Of a stretch of DNA of 64,000 nt, positions 13,792 through 23,440 are shown piece after piece (positions within the stretch are counted from its first letter, which is position 1; each line of letters starts with the position of its first letter). The DNA lies in contig CABUHO010000012.1 of NCBI GenBank assembly GCA_902491395.1, positions 1 to 64,000 on the forward strand. The letters run 5' to 3'. Source of the stretch: an uncultured Collinsella sp. (GTDB lineage Bacteria > Actinomycetota > Coriobacteriia > Coriobacteriales > Coriobacteriaceae). The notes beneath the pieces were generated by a model. It ran no database searches. It worked only from the letters and a program-made list of their open reading frames with translations, and was not told where the DNA came from. The position numbers and the translations under genes are program-made.

Positions 13792-15930
13792 ATGGAGGTG
13801 CTGGTTGTTGGCAACACCGCATATGTTGACGATGACTTTTGCGCCAAGGCATTCCCTGGGGACCACGTTAAGGTTGTAGCCGCGCAGGAATCGCGCCGCG
13901 ACGAGTCGTCGCCCCATGCCTCGTGGAAAGAGCTCCTCCAGCACCTGGATCAGGCCTACGAGTTCGACCGCGTGGTCTACCTGTCTAATTTCCTTACCCC
14001 GCATACCGATACCGTGGGCGATATCGAGCTACTGCGCTCGGTCTTTCGTACGTGCGCGGGTCGCCGGGTCCAACTGCTGTATGTAGCGGGGCCCGCGGGT
14101 GCCGAGGGTGCCGCCGATGCCGCGGGGCGAACGGGCAAGGGCATTATCGCGCACGCAGCCAACGACCTGTGCCGCTACTACGCTGCTCGCGAGGGCGTTC
14201 AGACCAAGATCCTGCGCGTGCCGTTCCTGTATACCGCGTCTGCCGCGCTGGAGGACCCGTTTTTGGTGCCGATGTTCGACGCATGCTCAACCGGATCGGC
14301 TGCTCTGCAGGGCGCGCAGGATGCGGCGTTTCCCCTGCTGTGTGCCGAGGAGCTTTCGGTGCTGGTACGCCGTATCTTCGACAGCTGGAATGGTAACTTT
14401 GAGACGCTCGATGTAGCCGATACCTTCCATCACACGGTGGGTGAGGTGGGCGAGGCCCTTCAGGCGCTGTTCCCAGGGCTCTCAGTTGCCTATGGCGATT
14501 CTGCCGGCTACGCCCTGCCCGTCAGCGACGTCGCTCGCGTGCGCTATGGCTGGTTTCAGCGCTACGACTTGCTGCGCGACCTCTCGACCATTCAGGCTCG
14601 CTGGGATGCTGGTCGCGCAAAGAAGGTCAACCCCTTGCGCGCCGCCATCGATCGCATCCAAATGCGCACGCTGCCTATTAAATGCTTGGAGACGGGCGTT
14701 GCCTGGGTTCTGTTCGAGGTGTTGGAGCGCTTGTTCTCCCAATCGACCCAGCTCAACGTGCTCGATTATCGCCTGCTCTACGTGGTGCTCATCGGCACGC
14801 TGTATGGCTTGGACTTTGGCCTGGTTGCGGCGCTGCTGGCGTCGGTGGGTTTGGCCGCGAGTTACTTTACTCTGTACGGCTATACCTTCCAGGGCCTGTT
14901 CTATGAGCCGTCCAACTGGCTGCCGTTTATTGCGTACTTTGTTGTGGGTGCCGTGTGCGGCTATGTGCAGCTGCGCAACAGCGAAGCCATTAGGGCGGAG
15001 CGCGATCAAAACGAGCTCGTGCGCAACCGCAATACGTTCCTTACGCAGCTCTACCACGACGCGATCGAGGACAAGCGCGCGTACAGGCGCCAGATCGTGG
15101 GTCGCCACGACAGCTTTGGCAAGATCTTTGCCGTGACGCAGGAGCTCGACGTGTTCAACCCACGCGACATCTATCGCAAGTGCTGCGAGCTTCTGGGCGA
15201 GATCCTCGAGAACGATTCGGTGGCGATCTACCATGTTTCTGGCGGAGCATTTTCACGCCTGGTGGCAGCAAGTCCCGCGATTGCCGAAGACGCCGCACGC
15301 TCGCTCACGCTTGAGCAGCTTGCACCTCTTTTGGGCGACGGGGGTCGTTCGAATCTGTGGGTGAACCGCGAGCTGACGCCGGGGCTTCCCATGTTTGGAT
15401 ACACGATCGAGCGCGACGGGGCACCCGCCGTGTTGATTTTTGTGCGTCGTGCGGCCGAAAACCAAATGACGCTCTATTACCAAAACCTGTTCCGCATCTT
15501 GTGCGGCCTGGTCGAAAGCGCGCTGGGCCGTGCCTTTGACTATGAGGCGGTGGCACAGGATAAACGCTGCGTTGACGGCACTTGCGTGCTCAAGCAGGCT
15601 GCCTTTGGCCAAGAGCTCGCGGCCGAGCAGGCGCTGGCAGATGGCAAGATGGGCAGTTTTTTGCTCCTGCGCGTGGTACCGGGCATGGAGCCTGTCGGCG
15701 AGCTGGTGGGCGCAATTGGGTCGGCAATCCGCGAGAGCGATGCGGCGGGCCTGGTCGATGGTGACATGCTCTACCTGCTTATGCGCCAGGCAAAGGCGTG
15801 CGATCTGCCCATTATCCGCGAGCGCCTGAGTGCAAAGCAGATTGCGGTGGAGCCCGTCGACGGCGAGGACATCGTGGCGCTGCTGCAGCACATCGCTGAC
15901 ACCGGTGACGGTGAGGGAGGTGTCGCTTGA
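13792..15930 (+). CDS. pelD: PelD-like c-di-GMP receptor with N-terminal SDR/epimerase-like domain
   Basis: This 712-residue protein controls and scaffolds Pel-type polysaccharide secretion at the membrane. It begins with an epimerase-like Rossmann domain (residues 1-270), then about four membrane helices between about 290 and 395, a GAF domain (about 440-570) and a degenerate GGDEF domain (about 585-690). In the latter, RESD (647-650) is a well-formed RxxD inhibitory site. It is followed by five residues and then DGDML (656-660) where GGDEF would be. So it can plausibly bind c-di-GMP but not make it, exactly as in PelD. AGAGGAAGGG precedes the ATG. It heads an operon whose genes overlap or touch. 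The SDR fusion is seen in Gram-positive Pel clusters and may act on a sugar nucleotide, although a catalytic YxxxK is not obvious. Confidence 0.85.
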   Translation: MEVLVVGNTAYVDDDFCAKAFPGDHVKVVAAQESRRDESSPHASWKELLQHLDQAYEFDRVVYLSNFLTPHTDTVGDIELLRSVFRTCAGRRVQLLYVAGPAGAEGAADAAGRTGKGIIAHAANDLCRYYAAREGVQTKILRVPFLYTASAALEDPFLVPMFDACSTGSAALQGAQDAAFPLLCAEELSVLVRRIFDSWNGNFETLDVADTFHHTVGEVGEALQALFPGLSVAYGDSAGYALPVSDVARVRYGWFQRYDLLRDLSTIQARWDAGRAKKVNPLRAAIDRIQMRTLPIKCLETGVAWVLFEVLERLFSQSTQLNVLDYRLLYVVLIGTLYGLDFGLVAALLASVGLAASYFTLYGYTFQGLFYEPSNWLPFIAYFVVGAVCGYVQLRNSEAIRAERDQNELVRNRNTFLTQLYHDAIEDKRAYRRQIVGRHDSFGKIFAVTQELDVFNPRDIYRKCCELLGEILENDSVAIYHVSGGAFSRLVAASPAIAEDAARSLTLEQLAPLLGDGGRSNLWVNRELTPGLPMFGYTIERDGAPAVLIFVRRAAENQMTLYYQNLFRILCGLVESALGRAFDYEAVAQDKRCVDGTCVLKQAAFGQELAAEQALADGKMGSFLLLRVVPGMEPVGELVGAIGSAIRESDAAGLVDGDMLYLLMRQAKACDLPIIRERLSAKQIAVEPVDGEDIVALLQHIADTGDGEGGVA

Positions 15931-16832
15931 TCTCGCTTGTCGTTGCTGCCGTCTTGCTGCTGATTCATGCGCTGGTTTGCCTGGTGCTGTGGACGCTTAT
16001 GAAGTTGGGCCTGCTGCCGGTGCGCGGGCACATGCTGACTGTGATAGTGCTGGTGCCGCTGTGGGGCCCGTTGCTGGTGGTTCTGCTATCGGTCCGCGGC
16101 GCGGTGTTTGGCGAAGGGCTGAAAGAGTCTGCGCTGGAGTCGCTGCGCTTCAACGACGACCTGCATCGCAGCATCCTAGTGCACGAACGTGATGCCGATG
16201 CAGGCGTAGTGCCGCTCGAGGAGGCGCTCATCGTCAACGACCCGGCAGAACGGCGCCGTCTAATGCTCTCCATGCTCACCGAGGAGCCCGATGCGTACCT
16301 GGCGCAGCTGCAGGCGGCTAAGCTTAACGACGACGTTGAGGTGGCTCACTATGCCGCGACGGCGGTGGCGCAGATCTCCAAGGAGTCCGACCTTAAACTG
16401 CAGCAGCTGGAACGTGCCTTTAAGACCGATCCGAGCGCGCAAAACCTCAATGAATACTGCGATTTTCTTGGTGAATATTTGGGCTCGGGCTTGGCCGAGG
16501 GGCGTGTGGCTCAGATTCAGCGCCAACAGTACGCGCGCCTGCTTGCGCGTCGCTGCGAGCGCGAGGACACCCTTGAGCTGCGCATTCGATATGCGACGGC
16601 GCTGGCCGATGTCGGACAGATCGATGAGGCGCAGGCTGTGACCGACCAGCTGGTGCTCGACGTGCCCGAGGAGCAGGAGGTTTGGATGCTTTGCCTGCGC
16701 CTGGCGGTGATGCGCCGAGACGGTGACGAGGTCCACCGTGTGATCGATGCGATTGACAAACAGCATGTATACTTGAGCGCCGCCAACCGCGAGGAACTGG
16801 CGTTTTGGCGCAACGGAGAGGAGGCCCGATGA
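15927..16832 (+). CDS. pelE: PelE-like membrane protein with TPR-type helical repeats
   Basis: The 301-residue protein has two N-terminal membrane helices (about residues 1-24 and 30-53) and a cytoplasmic domain of helical repeats with many Ala, Glu, Leu and Arg residues, like tetratricopeptide repeats. It starts at TTG 15927, which overlaps the TGA stop of pelD; AGGGAGGTG lies 6 bases upstream and supports this unusual start. In Pel systems PelE binds PelD and helps bring the glycosyltransferase PelF to the membrane complex. The identification rests on position between PelD and the deacetylase and on the two-helix plus TPR layout, since sequence conservation of PelE is low. Its stop overlaps the next ATG. 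Confidence 0.75.
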   Translation: MISLVVAAVLLLIHALVCLVLWTLMKLGLLPVRGHMLTVIVLVPLWGPLLVVLLSVRGAVFGEGLKESALESLRFNDDLHRSILVHERDADAGVVPLEEALIVNDPAERRRLMLSMLTEEPDAYLAQLQAAKLNDDVEVAHYAATAVAQISKESDLKLQQLERAFKTDPSAQNLNEYCDFLGEYLGSGLAEGRVAQIQRQQYARLLARRCEREDTLELRIRYATALADVGQIDEAQAVTDQLVLDVPEEQEVWMLCLRLAVMRRDGDEVHRVIDAIDKQHVYLSAANREELAFWRNGEEAR

Positions 16833-18709
16833 ACGTGGTACAGCATATCCGCGACCGTGCGGGCCATTTTCGCTGGATGGGGCTGCTTGTGGTGTGGGCG
16901 GTCTTTATTGCCATGGCGGCCGTGCTGCTGGTGGAGCGCGCCGGCGTACAGTACAGTGCGGGCCAGCATAAGCTGGGGATGCTTGCCGCCAACGATGTGG
17001 TGCCGGCTTCCTCGGCAATATTTGGCCAAAAGCCCACGTGCCTGGTCATTACCGATTCCGATCAAGCTGGCGTCGAGGACGTAAAGGAGCAGTTCGACCA
17101 GATTCTGCTCGACATGAAGATCGCGCACCGCGACGTGGACCTTGCCCTGGACGGCGCGGATGCCATCCCCTCGCTGACCTCCTACGATCGCGTGATTTTG
17201 CTCATGCCGTCGCTCGATGGGCTCGGTACGCACCTGAGCGACATTATGAGTTGGGTGAGTGCCGGTGGTTCGCTTATGCTCGCCATGCCTCCGGATAACT
17301 CGAGCTATCTGCAAGTGATTGCCCCCAAGCTTGGCATTGAATCGGCCGGATATGACTATGTAAAAGCCGAAAGCATTGTGCCGAGCGAGGACTTTATGCT
17401 GGGCGGGGGAGAACGCTACGAGTTCTCGGACCCCTTTGATTCGTCGCTTTCGGTTTCGCTGCGCGAGACGGCTCGTGTGTGGGCTAAGACCGGTGATGTA
17501 GGCTCGCCGCTTATTTGGTCGAATGATTGGGGCAGCGGACGCACCGTGGTGTGCAATATCGGCATCTACGACAAGGTCATGCGTGGTTTTTACGCCGCGG
17601 CGATCAGCCTGTTGGGCGATGCCACGGCCTATCCGGTCATTAACAGCGCCGTCTTCTATCTGGACGACTTTCCCAGCCCCGTGCCCTCGGGCGACGGCAC
17701 CTACATCAAGCGCGACTACGGGCTTTCCATTGCCGACTTTTATACCAAGGTCTGGTGGCCCGATCTGCAAAAGCTCGCGCAAAAATACGGCATTCGCTAT
17801 ACCGGCGTGATGATCGAAAACTACGAGGACACGGTCAACCAGACCGAGCCCGCGCGCCAGGCCGATACCACGCAGTTCCGCTACTTTGGCGGCATGCTGC
17901 TGCAGATGGGCGGAGAGCTGGGCTTTCACGGCTACAACCATCAGCCGCTTGCGCTCTGGGACACCGACTATGGTACGTTGTACGTCTACAAGACCTGGAA
18001 GAACAAAGAGACGCTCGTCGCGTCTCTCGACGAGCTTATCGCCTTTCAGGACGAGGTGCTGCCCAACGCGCACGGCTCGGTCTACGTGCCGCCGTCAAAC
18101 ATCCTTTCGGCCCGCGCGCGCAAGATTATCGGCACCGATGTTCCGCGCATTAAGACCATCGCCAGTACGTATTTTGAGGATGGCACCGACCTGCCATACG
18201 TGCAGGAGTTTGGCGTGGCGAGCGACGGCATCGTGGAGCAGCCGCGTATTGTCTCGGGCGGCATGGTCGACGATTCCTACATGCGCCTGGCTGCCGTGTC
18301 CGAACTCAATATGCACTACGTGAGCACGCACTTTATGCATCCGGACGACCTACTGGATCCCGATCGCGGCGCCAAGGAGGGCTGGGAGGTCTACAAGGGC
18401 GGCCTGACCGACTACCTGGACTGGCTTACCAAGTCTGCGCCCGACTTGCGGCGCCAGACCGGTTCGGAATGCTCGGGCGCCATCCAGCGCTTTTCGTCCG
18501 TCACGGTGAACATGGATACCAGCGCGGATTCCTGGACGCTCAGCCTGGGCAATTTCCACGACGAGGCTTGGCTCATGTTCCGCGCCAACAACGGCGAGCC
18601 GGGTGCAGTCACGGGTGGCGAGATTACGCATCTGACGGGCGATCTGTACCTGGTTAAAGCCACGGACAAGACGGTGACCATTGCACGCAAGGAGGGTGGC
18701 GACAAATGA
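16829..18709 (+). CDS. pelA: PelA-like membrane-anchored polysaccharide deacetylase (DUF2194-type)
   Basis: This protein of about 626 residues starts with a membrane anchor (about residues 12-36). A glutamine-amidotransferase-like fold around 70-240 is followed by a NodB-like deacetylase domain. Possible metal and catalytic residues are Asp279-Asp280 (YLDDFP) and His367/His371 (HGYNH, an HxxxH motif). In Pel systems this enzyme removes acetyl groups from the GalNAc-rich polymer as it leaves the cell. The hydrolase domain found in Gram-negative PelA is not seen, which agrees with the shorter Gram-positive version. The ATG at 16829 overlaps the previous TGA and follows GGAGAGGAGG. A C-terminal beta domain of about 80 residues closes the protein. 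Confidence 0.78.
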   Translation: MNVVQHIRDRAGHFRWMGLLVVWAVFIAMAAVLLVERAGVQYSAGQHKLGMLAANDVVPASSAIFGQKPTCLVITDSDQAGVEDVKEQFDQILLDMKIAHRDVDLALDGADAIPSLTSYDRVILLMPSLDGLGTHLSDIMSWVSAGGSLMLAMPPDNSSYLQVIAPKLGIESAGYDYVKAESIVPSEDFMLGGGERYEFSDPFDSSLSVSLRETARVWAKTGDVGSPLIWSNDWGSGRTVVCNIGIYDKVMRGFYAAAISLLGDATAYPVINSAVFYLDDFPSPVPSGDGTYIKRDYGLSIADFYTKVWWPDLQKLAQKYGIRYTGVMIENYEDTVNQTEPARQADTTQFRYFGGMLLQMGGELGFHGYNHQPLALWDTDYGTLYVYKTWKNKETLVASLDELIAFQDEVLPNAHGSVYVPPSNILSARARKIIGTDVPRIKTIASTYFEDGTDLPYVQEFGVASDGIVEQPRIVSGGMVDDSYMRLAAVSELNMHYVSTHFMHPDDLLDPDRGAKEGWEVYKGGLTDYLDWLTKSAPDLRRQTGSECSGAIQRFSSVTVNMDTSADSWTLSLGNFHDEAWLMFRANNGEPGAVTGGEITHLTGDLYLVKATDKTVTIARKEGGDK

Positions 18710-20133
18710 GAATCTGCTTGGTACTCGAGGGTTGCTACCCCTATGTGCACGGCGGCGTGTCCACCTGGATGCACGGCTACATACAGGCCATGCCCGAGCA
18801 CGAGTTTGTGCTGTGGGTGATTGGCGCGCATGCTGCCGACCGCGGCAAGTTTGTCTACGAACTGCCCGGCAATGTGGTCGAGGTGCACGAGGTGTTTCTG
18901 GACGACGCCCTGCGGCTTTCGGGCGAGCAAGAAGAGGCCGACTTTAACGCCCGCGAGCGCGAGGCGCTGCGCCGCCTGGTGTCGCTCTCCAATCCGGACT
19001 GGGACGTGTTGTTCGATATCTTCCAGCGCCGTCGCGTGCATCCGCTCTCGTTTTTGCAGAGCCGCGCCTTTATGGATATCTTTCGCGACGTGTGCCTGGC
19101 CGAGTACCCATACACGCCCTTTGCCGATGCATTCCACACCATGCGCTCCATGCTGCTGCCCGTGCTCTACCTTCTGGGCAGCGAGGTGCCGGTGGCCGAT
19201 GTGTACCATGCCATCTCGACCGGCTACGGTGGCCTGCTCGCCTGCTTGGGCTCAAGCGTTCACCATGCGCCGGTGCTGCTGACCGAGCATGGCATCTATA
19301 CCCGCGAGCGCGAGGAAGAGATCATTCGCGCCGATTGGGTGGTGCCGTCGTTTAAGGACCGCTGGATTCGCTTTTTCTACCTGCTTTCGGAGGAGGTCTA
19401 CCGCCGCGCCTTCCGCGTGACGAGTTTGTTCCATAACGCCCGCAAGACGCAGATTGATATGGGCTGCGATGCGGACAAATGCCTGGTCATCCCCAACGGC
19501 ATCCAGTTCGATCGCTTTAAGGATATTCCCTTAAAGACCGATGACGGCTGGGTGGACATTGGCGCGGTGGTGCGCCTGGCGCCCATCAAGGATGTCAAGA
19601 CCATGATTTATGCCTTCTTTGAGCTGCACGAGCGCTTGCCCAAGGTGCGCCTGCATATTATGGGCGGCGTGGACGACGAGGAGTACGGTGCCGAGTGCCA
19701 CGCGCTCGTCGATACCCTGGGCGTGAGCGACCTGATCTTTACCGGCCGCGTCAACGTGGTCGAGTACATGGAAAAGCTCGACTTTACCATTTTGACGAGC
19801 ATCTCCGAAGGTCAGCCGCTCAGCGTGCTGGAGTCGCTTGCCGCGTGTCGTCCCTGCGTGACGACTGAGGTGGGCTGCTGCCGTGAGTTGCTCGAAGGCG
19901 CTCCGGGCGATGACTTTGGCGTGGCAGGTTTTGTGACGCCGCCTATGTATCGCAAGGGCTTGGCCGATGCCATGGAGCGCATGTGCACAAGCCGCGCCCG
20001 CCGCATTGAGATGGGGGAGCGCGGCCAGCGTCGCGTTGCCACGTACTTTTTGCACGAGCAGATGCTCGCCAACTATCGCGCGCTGTACGACGAGACGGCG
20101 CGTGTGTTTGACCTGCCCAGAGAGGGGGAGTAG
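18706..20133 (+). CDS. pelF: PelF glycosyltransferase (GT4 family)
   Basis: PelF builds the Pel polymer on the cytoplasmic side from UDP-sugars. The 475-residue protein is a GT-B enzyme. GGVSTWMHGYI near residue 20 forms the N-terminal acceptor loop. The retaining-transferase motif E-x7-E is at Glu368 and Glu376 (SEGQPLSVLE), and a conserved AVVRLAPIKDVKT lies near residue 285-297. Length matches PelF of other Pel clusters. Its ATG overlaps the stop codon of the deacetylase gene by four bases. It is immediately followed by PelG, the membrane partner needed for export. No signal peptide or membrane helix is present, as expected. Confidence 0.9.
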   Translation: MRICLVLEGCYPYVHGGVSTWMHGYIQAMPEHEFVLWVIGAHAADRGKFVYELPGNVVEVHEVFLDDALRLSGEQEEADFNAREREALRRLVSLSNPDWDVLFDIFQRRRVHPLSFLQSRAFMDIFRDVCLAEYPYTPFADAFHTMRSMLLPVLYLLGSEVPVADVYHAISTGYGGLLACLGSSVHHAPVLLTEHGIYTREREEEIIRADWVVPSFKDRWIRFFYLLSEEVYRRAFRVTSLFHNARKTQIDMGCDADKCLVIPNGIQFDRFKDIPLKTDDGWVDIGAVVRLAPIKDVKTMIYAFFELHERLPKVRLHIMGGVDDEEYGAECHALVDTLGVSDLIFTGRVNVVEYMEKLDFTILTSISEGQPLSVLESLAACRPCVTTEVGCCRELLEGAPGDDFGVAGFVTPPMYRKGLADAMERMCTSRARRIEMGERGQRRVATYFLHEQMLANYRALYDETARVFDLPREGE

Positions 20134-20136
20134 CCG

Positions 20137-21681
20137 GTGGCCGGAATCGGTTTTGAGCTCAAACGCCTGTTTAGGCGCAAGGGTCTGTTTGCCACGATGC
20201 GCGCCTATGGCTACGCCGGCATTGTGTGCACGGGCCCCATGCTGCTGGGTGTGCTGCTCCAGGTGGGTATCTTGGTGCTGTGCGGTCTGTGGGGTGTGGG
20301 CCGCGCGAACCAGGACCTGCTGGTGTGCATGGTGACCTATACGCTGCTGGCATCGCTCACGCTCACGAGCTTTTTCTCCATGCCGGTCACGCGCTTTTTG
20401 GCCGACATGCTCTTTGCCGAGCGCGAAGAAGAGGTCTTGCCCTCGTTTTGGGGTTCCAACGCCATCATGCTCGTTGCGGGCACGGTGCTCTACGGCGTCT
20501 TTTTGCTGTTCTCGGGCGCCACGCTGCTGCAGGGGCTGCTGTGCCTGTGGCTGTTCAACATTATGATCGTCAACTGGAACGGCATGAGCTACCTCACGGC
20601 CATTAAGGACTACCGCGGCATCCTGCGCAGCTTTGCTGCCGCCATTGGCGTGGCGTGCCTGTGCGCCCTTGCTGCGCTGGCACTGGGGCTGCCGCCGGTC
20701 GAGGGCCTGCTGGCGTCGATCGCCCTGGGCTACGGCGTCATGCTTGCCTGGGACGTGGTGCTGCTGTACCGGTATTTTCCTCAGAGCGATCGCAGCCCCT
20801 GGCTCTTTTTGCAGTGGCTCGATGAGTTTATGCCTCTGGCACTCACGGGCCTGTTTACCAACCTGGGACTCTTTGCGCACCTGGTGATTATCTGGGCAGG
20901 GCCCATTGGCGTGCAGGTCAAAGGCCTGTTTTACGGCGCGCCCTATCACGATGTGCCGGCGTTGCTTGCGTTTTTGACCATTCTGGTCACGACCGTCAAC
21001 TTTGTGGTGTCGGTCGAGGTCAACTTCTATCCGCGCTACCGCGACTACTACAGCCTGTTTAATGACGGCGGCGTGGTGGGCGACATCGTGGTGGCCGAGG
21101 AGGAAATGCTCGCCACGCTCAACCGGGAGCTGCGGTTTTGTGCGCTCAAGCAGCTGTTTGTGACGGCAGCGGTCATTTCGCTCGAGACCACGGTGCTCTC
21201 GGCCCTGCCACTGGGCTTCAACAACCTGATGCACGGGTATTTTCGCACGTTATGCGTGGGTTTTGGCCTGTATGCCGTGGGCAATACGGTGATGCTCATC
21301 TTGCTGTACTTTACCGACTACAAGGGCGCCGTGCTTGCTTCCGGGCTGTTCGCGGGTGTGGCAGGGCTGGCGACCATCGTCTCGCTGTTCTTTCCGCAGC
21401 AGTTTTATGGCTTTGGCTTTTTGCTCGGCGCGGCGGTGTTTTTTGTTGTGGCGCTCATGCGGCTCGATACCTATACTGCCAACTTGCCGTATCGTATCCT
21501 GAGTCAACAGCCCATTGTGGCGACCGACAAGACGGGTCGCTTTACGGAGCTGGGCCGCTTGCTCGACCGTGCCGAACAGCGCTACGAGGAGCTGCGTTTA
21601 GAGGGCGAGCCGCATGGTGCGTTTGAGCGCATGGTGGTTCGCGTGTATCGCAATCGTTGGGGAGGTCCTGATGACCGATAG
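20137..21681 (+). CDS. pelG: PelG polysaccharide transporter, MOP flippase-like
   Basis: This 514-residue integral membrane protein has about 12 hydrophobic segments and is related to MATE/Wzx-type flippases. In Pel clusters it carries the growing chain across the membrane together with PelD, PelE and PelF. The start is GTG 20137, preceded by AGAGGGGGAG and three bases after the pelF stop. An opening GIGFELKRLF is typical of PelG. The last about 70 residues form a charged cytoplasmic tail. The gene ends 11 bases inside the following CotH gene, so all of pelDEAFG and the next genes are probably one transcript. Confidence 0.9.
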   Translation: MAGIGFELKRLFRRKGLFATMRAYGYAGIVCTGPMLLGVLLQVGILVLCGLWGVGRANQDLLVCMVTYTLLASLTLTSFFSMPVTRFLADMLFAEREEEVLPSFWGSNAIMLVAGTVLYGVFLLFSGATLLQGLLCLWLFNIMIVNWNGMSYLTAIKDYRGILRSFAAAIGVACLCALAALALGLPPVEGLLASIALGYGVMLAWDVVLLYRYFPQSDRSPWLFLQWLDEFMPLALTGLFTNLGLFAHLVIIWAGPIGVQVKGLFYGAPYHDVPALLAFLTILVTTVNFVVSVEVNFYPRYRDYYSLFNDGGVVGDIVVAEEEMLATLNRELRFCALKQLFVTAAVISLETTVLSALPLGFNNLMHGYFRTLCVGFGLYAVGNTVMLILLYFTDYKGAVLASGLFAGVAGLATIVSLFFPQQFYGFGFLLGAAVFFVVALMRLDTYTANLPYRILSQQPIVATDKTGRFTELGRLLDRAEQRYEELRLEGEPHGAFERMVVRVYRNRWGGPDDR

Positions 21682-23440
21682 GATGATATCGCGTCGCCGT
21701 TTGTTTGAGGCGGCTGCCGGCGCCTTGCTGCTTTCGGGCTGCTCTTCGCAGGACGAATCCTCGACCAAAAAGACCAAGAAGCAGGGCAAGATTAAAAAGG
21801 CCGATGCGTCTAGCGGGACCAAGCACCTTCGCGATAAGGACGAGCTGTACGAGGTCTACGACGACTCGGGCATTGTGGCCATGTACCTGACGGTCTCGCG
21901 CGGCAATATCTCCGAGAACACTGACCACAGCTGGGCCGAGATCAATACGTACTCGGTCTACGACTATGCCGACATGGGCGTGACGCGCTATCAGGTTATG
22001 TGCCTGCTGCAGGCGGGTGACGAGGACGGTCCCGTTGCTGGTGAAGTGGGCTATGGCGAGGAAGCGCCCAATGCTACCGTGCAGGTGCGCGGCCAGACGT
22101 CGAGCATGAACTCGCAAAAGAATTACAAGGTAGAGCTCAAAAAGGGCAAGGGTACCTGGCGCCATCAGCGCGCGATTGCGCTTAACAAGCACATGGGAGA
22201 GGGCATGCGTTTTCGCAACAAGATGGCCTATGACCTTATCCGTGGAATTCCCCAGATGATGGGCTTGCGCACGCAGTTTGTGCATCTGTGGGTGTGCGAC
22301 CAGACCGAAAAGTCCAACGATACCTTTGAGGACTACGGTCTGTTTACGCAGGTGGAGCAGCTCAACAAGACGGCGCTCAAAGCCCACGGTCTGGATAAGA
22401 GCGGGCACCTGTACAAGGTGAACAGCTTTGATTTCCATCGCTTCGAAGACACCATCAAGCTGGCGGATGACCCTGACTATAACCAGACGGCGTTTGAGGG
22501 CATGCTCGAGATTAAGGGCGACTCGGACCATACCAAGTTAATCGAGATGCTCGATGCGCTCAACGACGATACGCAAAAGATCGACGTTGTGCTCGACACC
22601 TACTTCGATACCGAGAACCTGGTCTATTGGATGGCGTTTCAGATCTTGACGGGCAATTGCGATACGCAGAACCGTAACTACTATCTGTACAGCCCGCTTA
22701 ACTCCAAGGTCTGGTACATCCTTGATTGGGATAACGACGGCATGCTGCGCAAGCTGGAGCTGTCTCTTAAGGGGTTTTCGGACTACGCGAGCTGGGAGCG
22801 CGGCGTGAGCAACTACTGGGGCAACGTGCTGTTTAACCGCGCGTTGCGCAGCAAGTCGTTCCGCAGCGAACTCGATAGCGCCGTGAAGGATCTGCGCTCG
22901 TATATGACCGAGGCGCGCCTGAGCAAGATGGTCGAGCATTATCGCGAGGTGACGGAGTCGCTCGTCTTTGCTGCGCCCGACCTGGAGAATCTGCCCGTGA
23001 CCAAGGACGAATACGAGCAGATTGCCGCGGCGATTCCGTCCGAGATCGAGGAGAACTACCAGAGCTTCCGCGAGAGCTATAAGAAGCCAATGCCGTTCTA
23101 CATTGGCGTGCCGCAGATCGATAACGGTAAGTTGCGCATTGGCTGGGATGCCTCCTACGACTTTAAAGCGCGTGACATTCGCTACACCGTGGAGCTGGCG
23201 CGCGACTACGCCATCAAGGACGTGATCTTTAAGGCCGAGGATGTGCTGCTGCCCGAGGTGACCTGCGATGCGCCCGATGCCGGCCAGTATTTTGTGCGCG
23301 TGCGCGCCACCAACTCCGACGACTATACGCAAGATGCGTTTGACTACTATGTGACTGACGACGGCAAACAGTACGGCATGAAGTGTTTTTACGTGCAGGA
23401 CGGCGGTAAGGTCGTGGAGGACACGTATGAGGAGGGCTAG
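21671..23440 (+). CDS. cotH: CotH-kinase family lipoprotein
   Basis: The protein of about 589 residues begins with MTDRMISRRRLFEAAAGALL, containing a twin-arginine-like motif and a lipobox (LSGC) for lipid attachment on the outer face of the membrane. The CotH domain (about 110-470) shows family hallmarks: RGQTS, FRNKMAYDLIRG, YGLFTQVEQLN, NYYLY and WYILDWDNDG, where the Asp residues bind metal. CotH proteins phosphorylate serine on spore-coat proteins in Bacillus. In non-spore-formers they accompany exopolysaccharide and surface systems. A C-terminal fibronectin-like domain (about 500-575) may bind the polymer. The ATG at 21671 follows GGGGAGGTCC and overlaps the end of pelG. Phosphorylating a surface protein linked to Pel is inference. 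Confidence 0.85.
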   Translation: MTDRMISRRRLFEAAAGALLLSGCSSQDESSTKKTKKQGKIKKADASSGTKHLRDKDELYEVYDDSGIVAMYLTVSRGNISENTDHSWAEINTYSVYDYADMGVTRYQVMCLLQAGDEDGPVAGEVGYGEEAPNATVQVRGQTSSMNSQKNYKVELKKGKGTWRHQRAIALNKHMGEGMRFRNKMAYDLIRGIPQMMGLRTQFVHLWVCDQTEKSNDTFEDYGLFTQVEQLNKTALKAHGLDKSGHLYKVNSFDFHRFEDTIKLADDPDYNQTAFEGMLEIKGDSDHTKLIEMLDALNDDTQKIDVVLDTYFDTENLVYWMAFQILTGNCDTQNRNYYLYSPLNSKVWYILDWDNDGMLRKLELSLKGFSDYASWERGVSNYWGNVLFNRALRSKSFRSELDSAVKDLRSYMTEARLSKMVEHYREVTESLVFAAPDLENLPVTKDEYEQIAAAIPSEIEENYQSFRESYKKPMPFYIGVPQIDNGKLRIGWDASYDFKARDIRYTVELARDYAIKDVIFKAEDVLLPEVTCDAPDAGQYFVRVRATNSDDYTQDAFDYYVTDDGKQYGMKCFYVQDGGKVVEDTYEEG

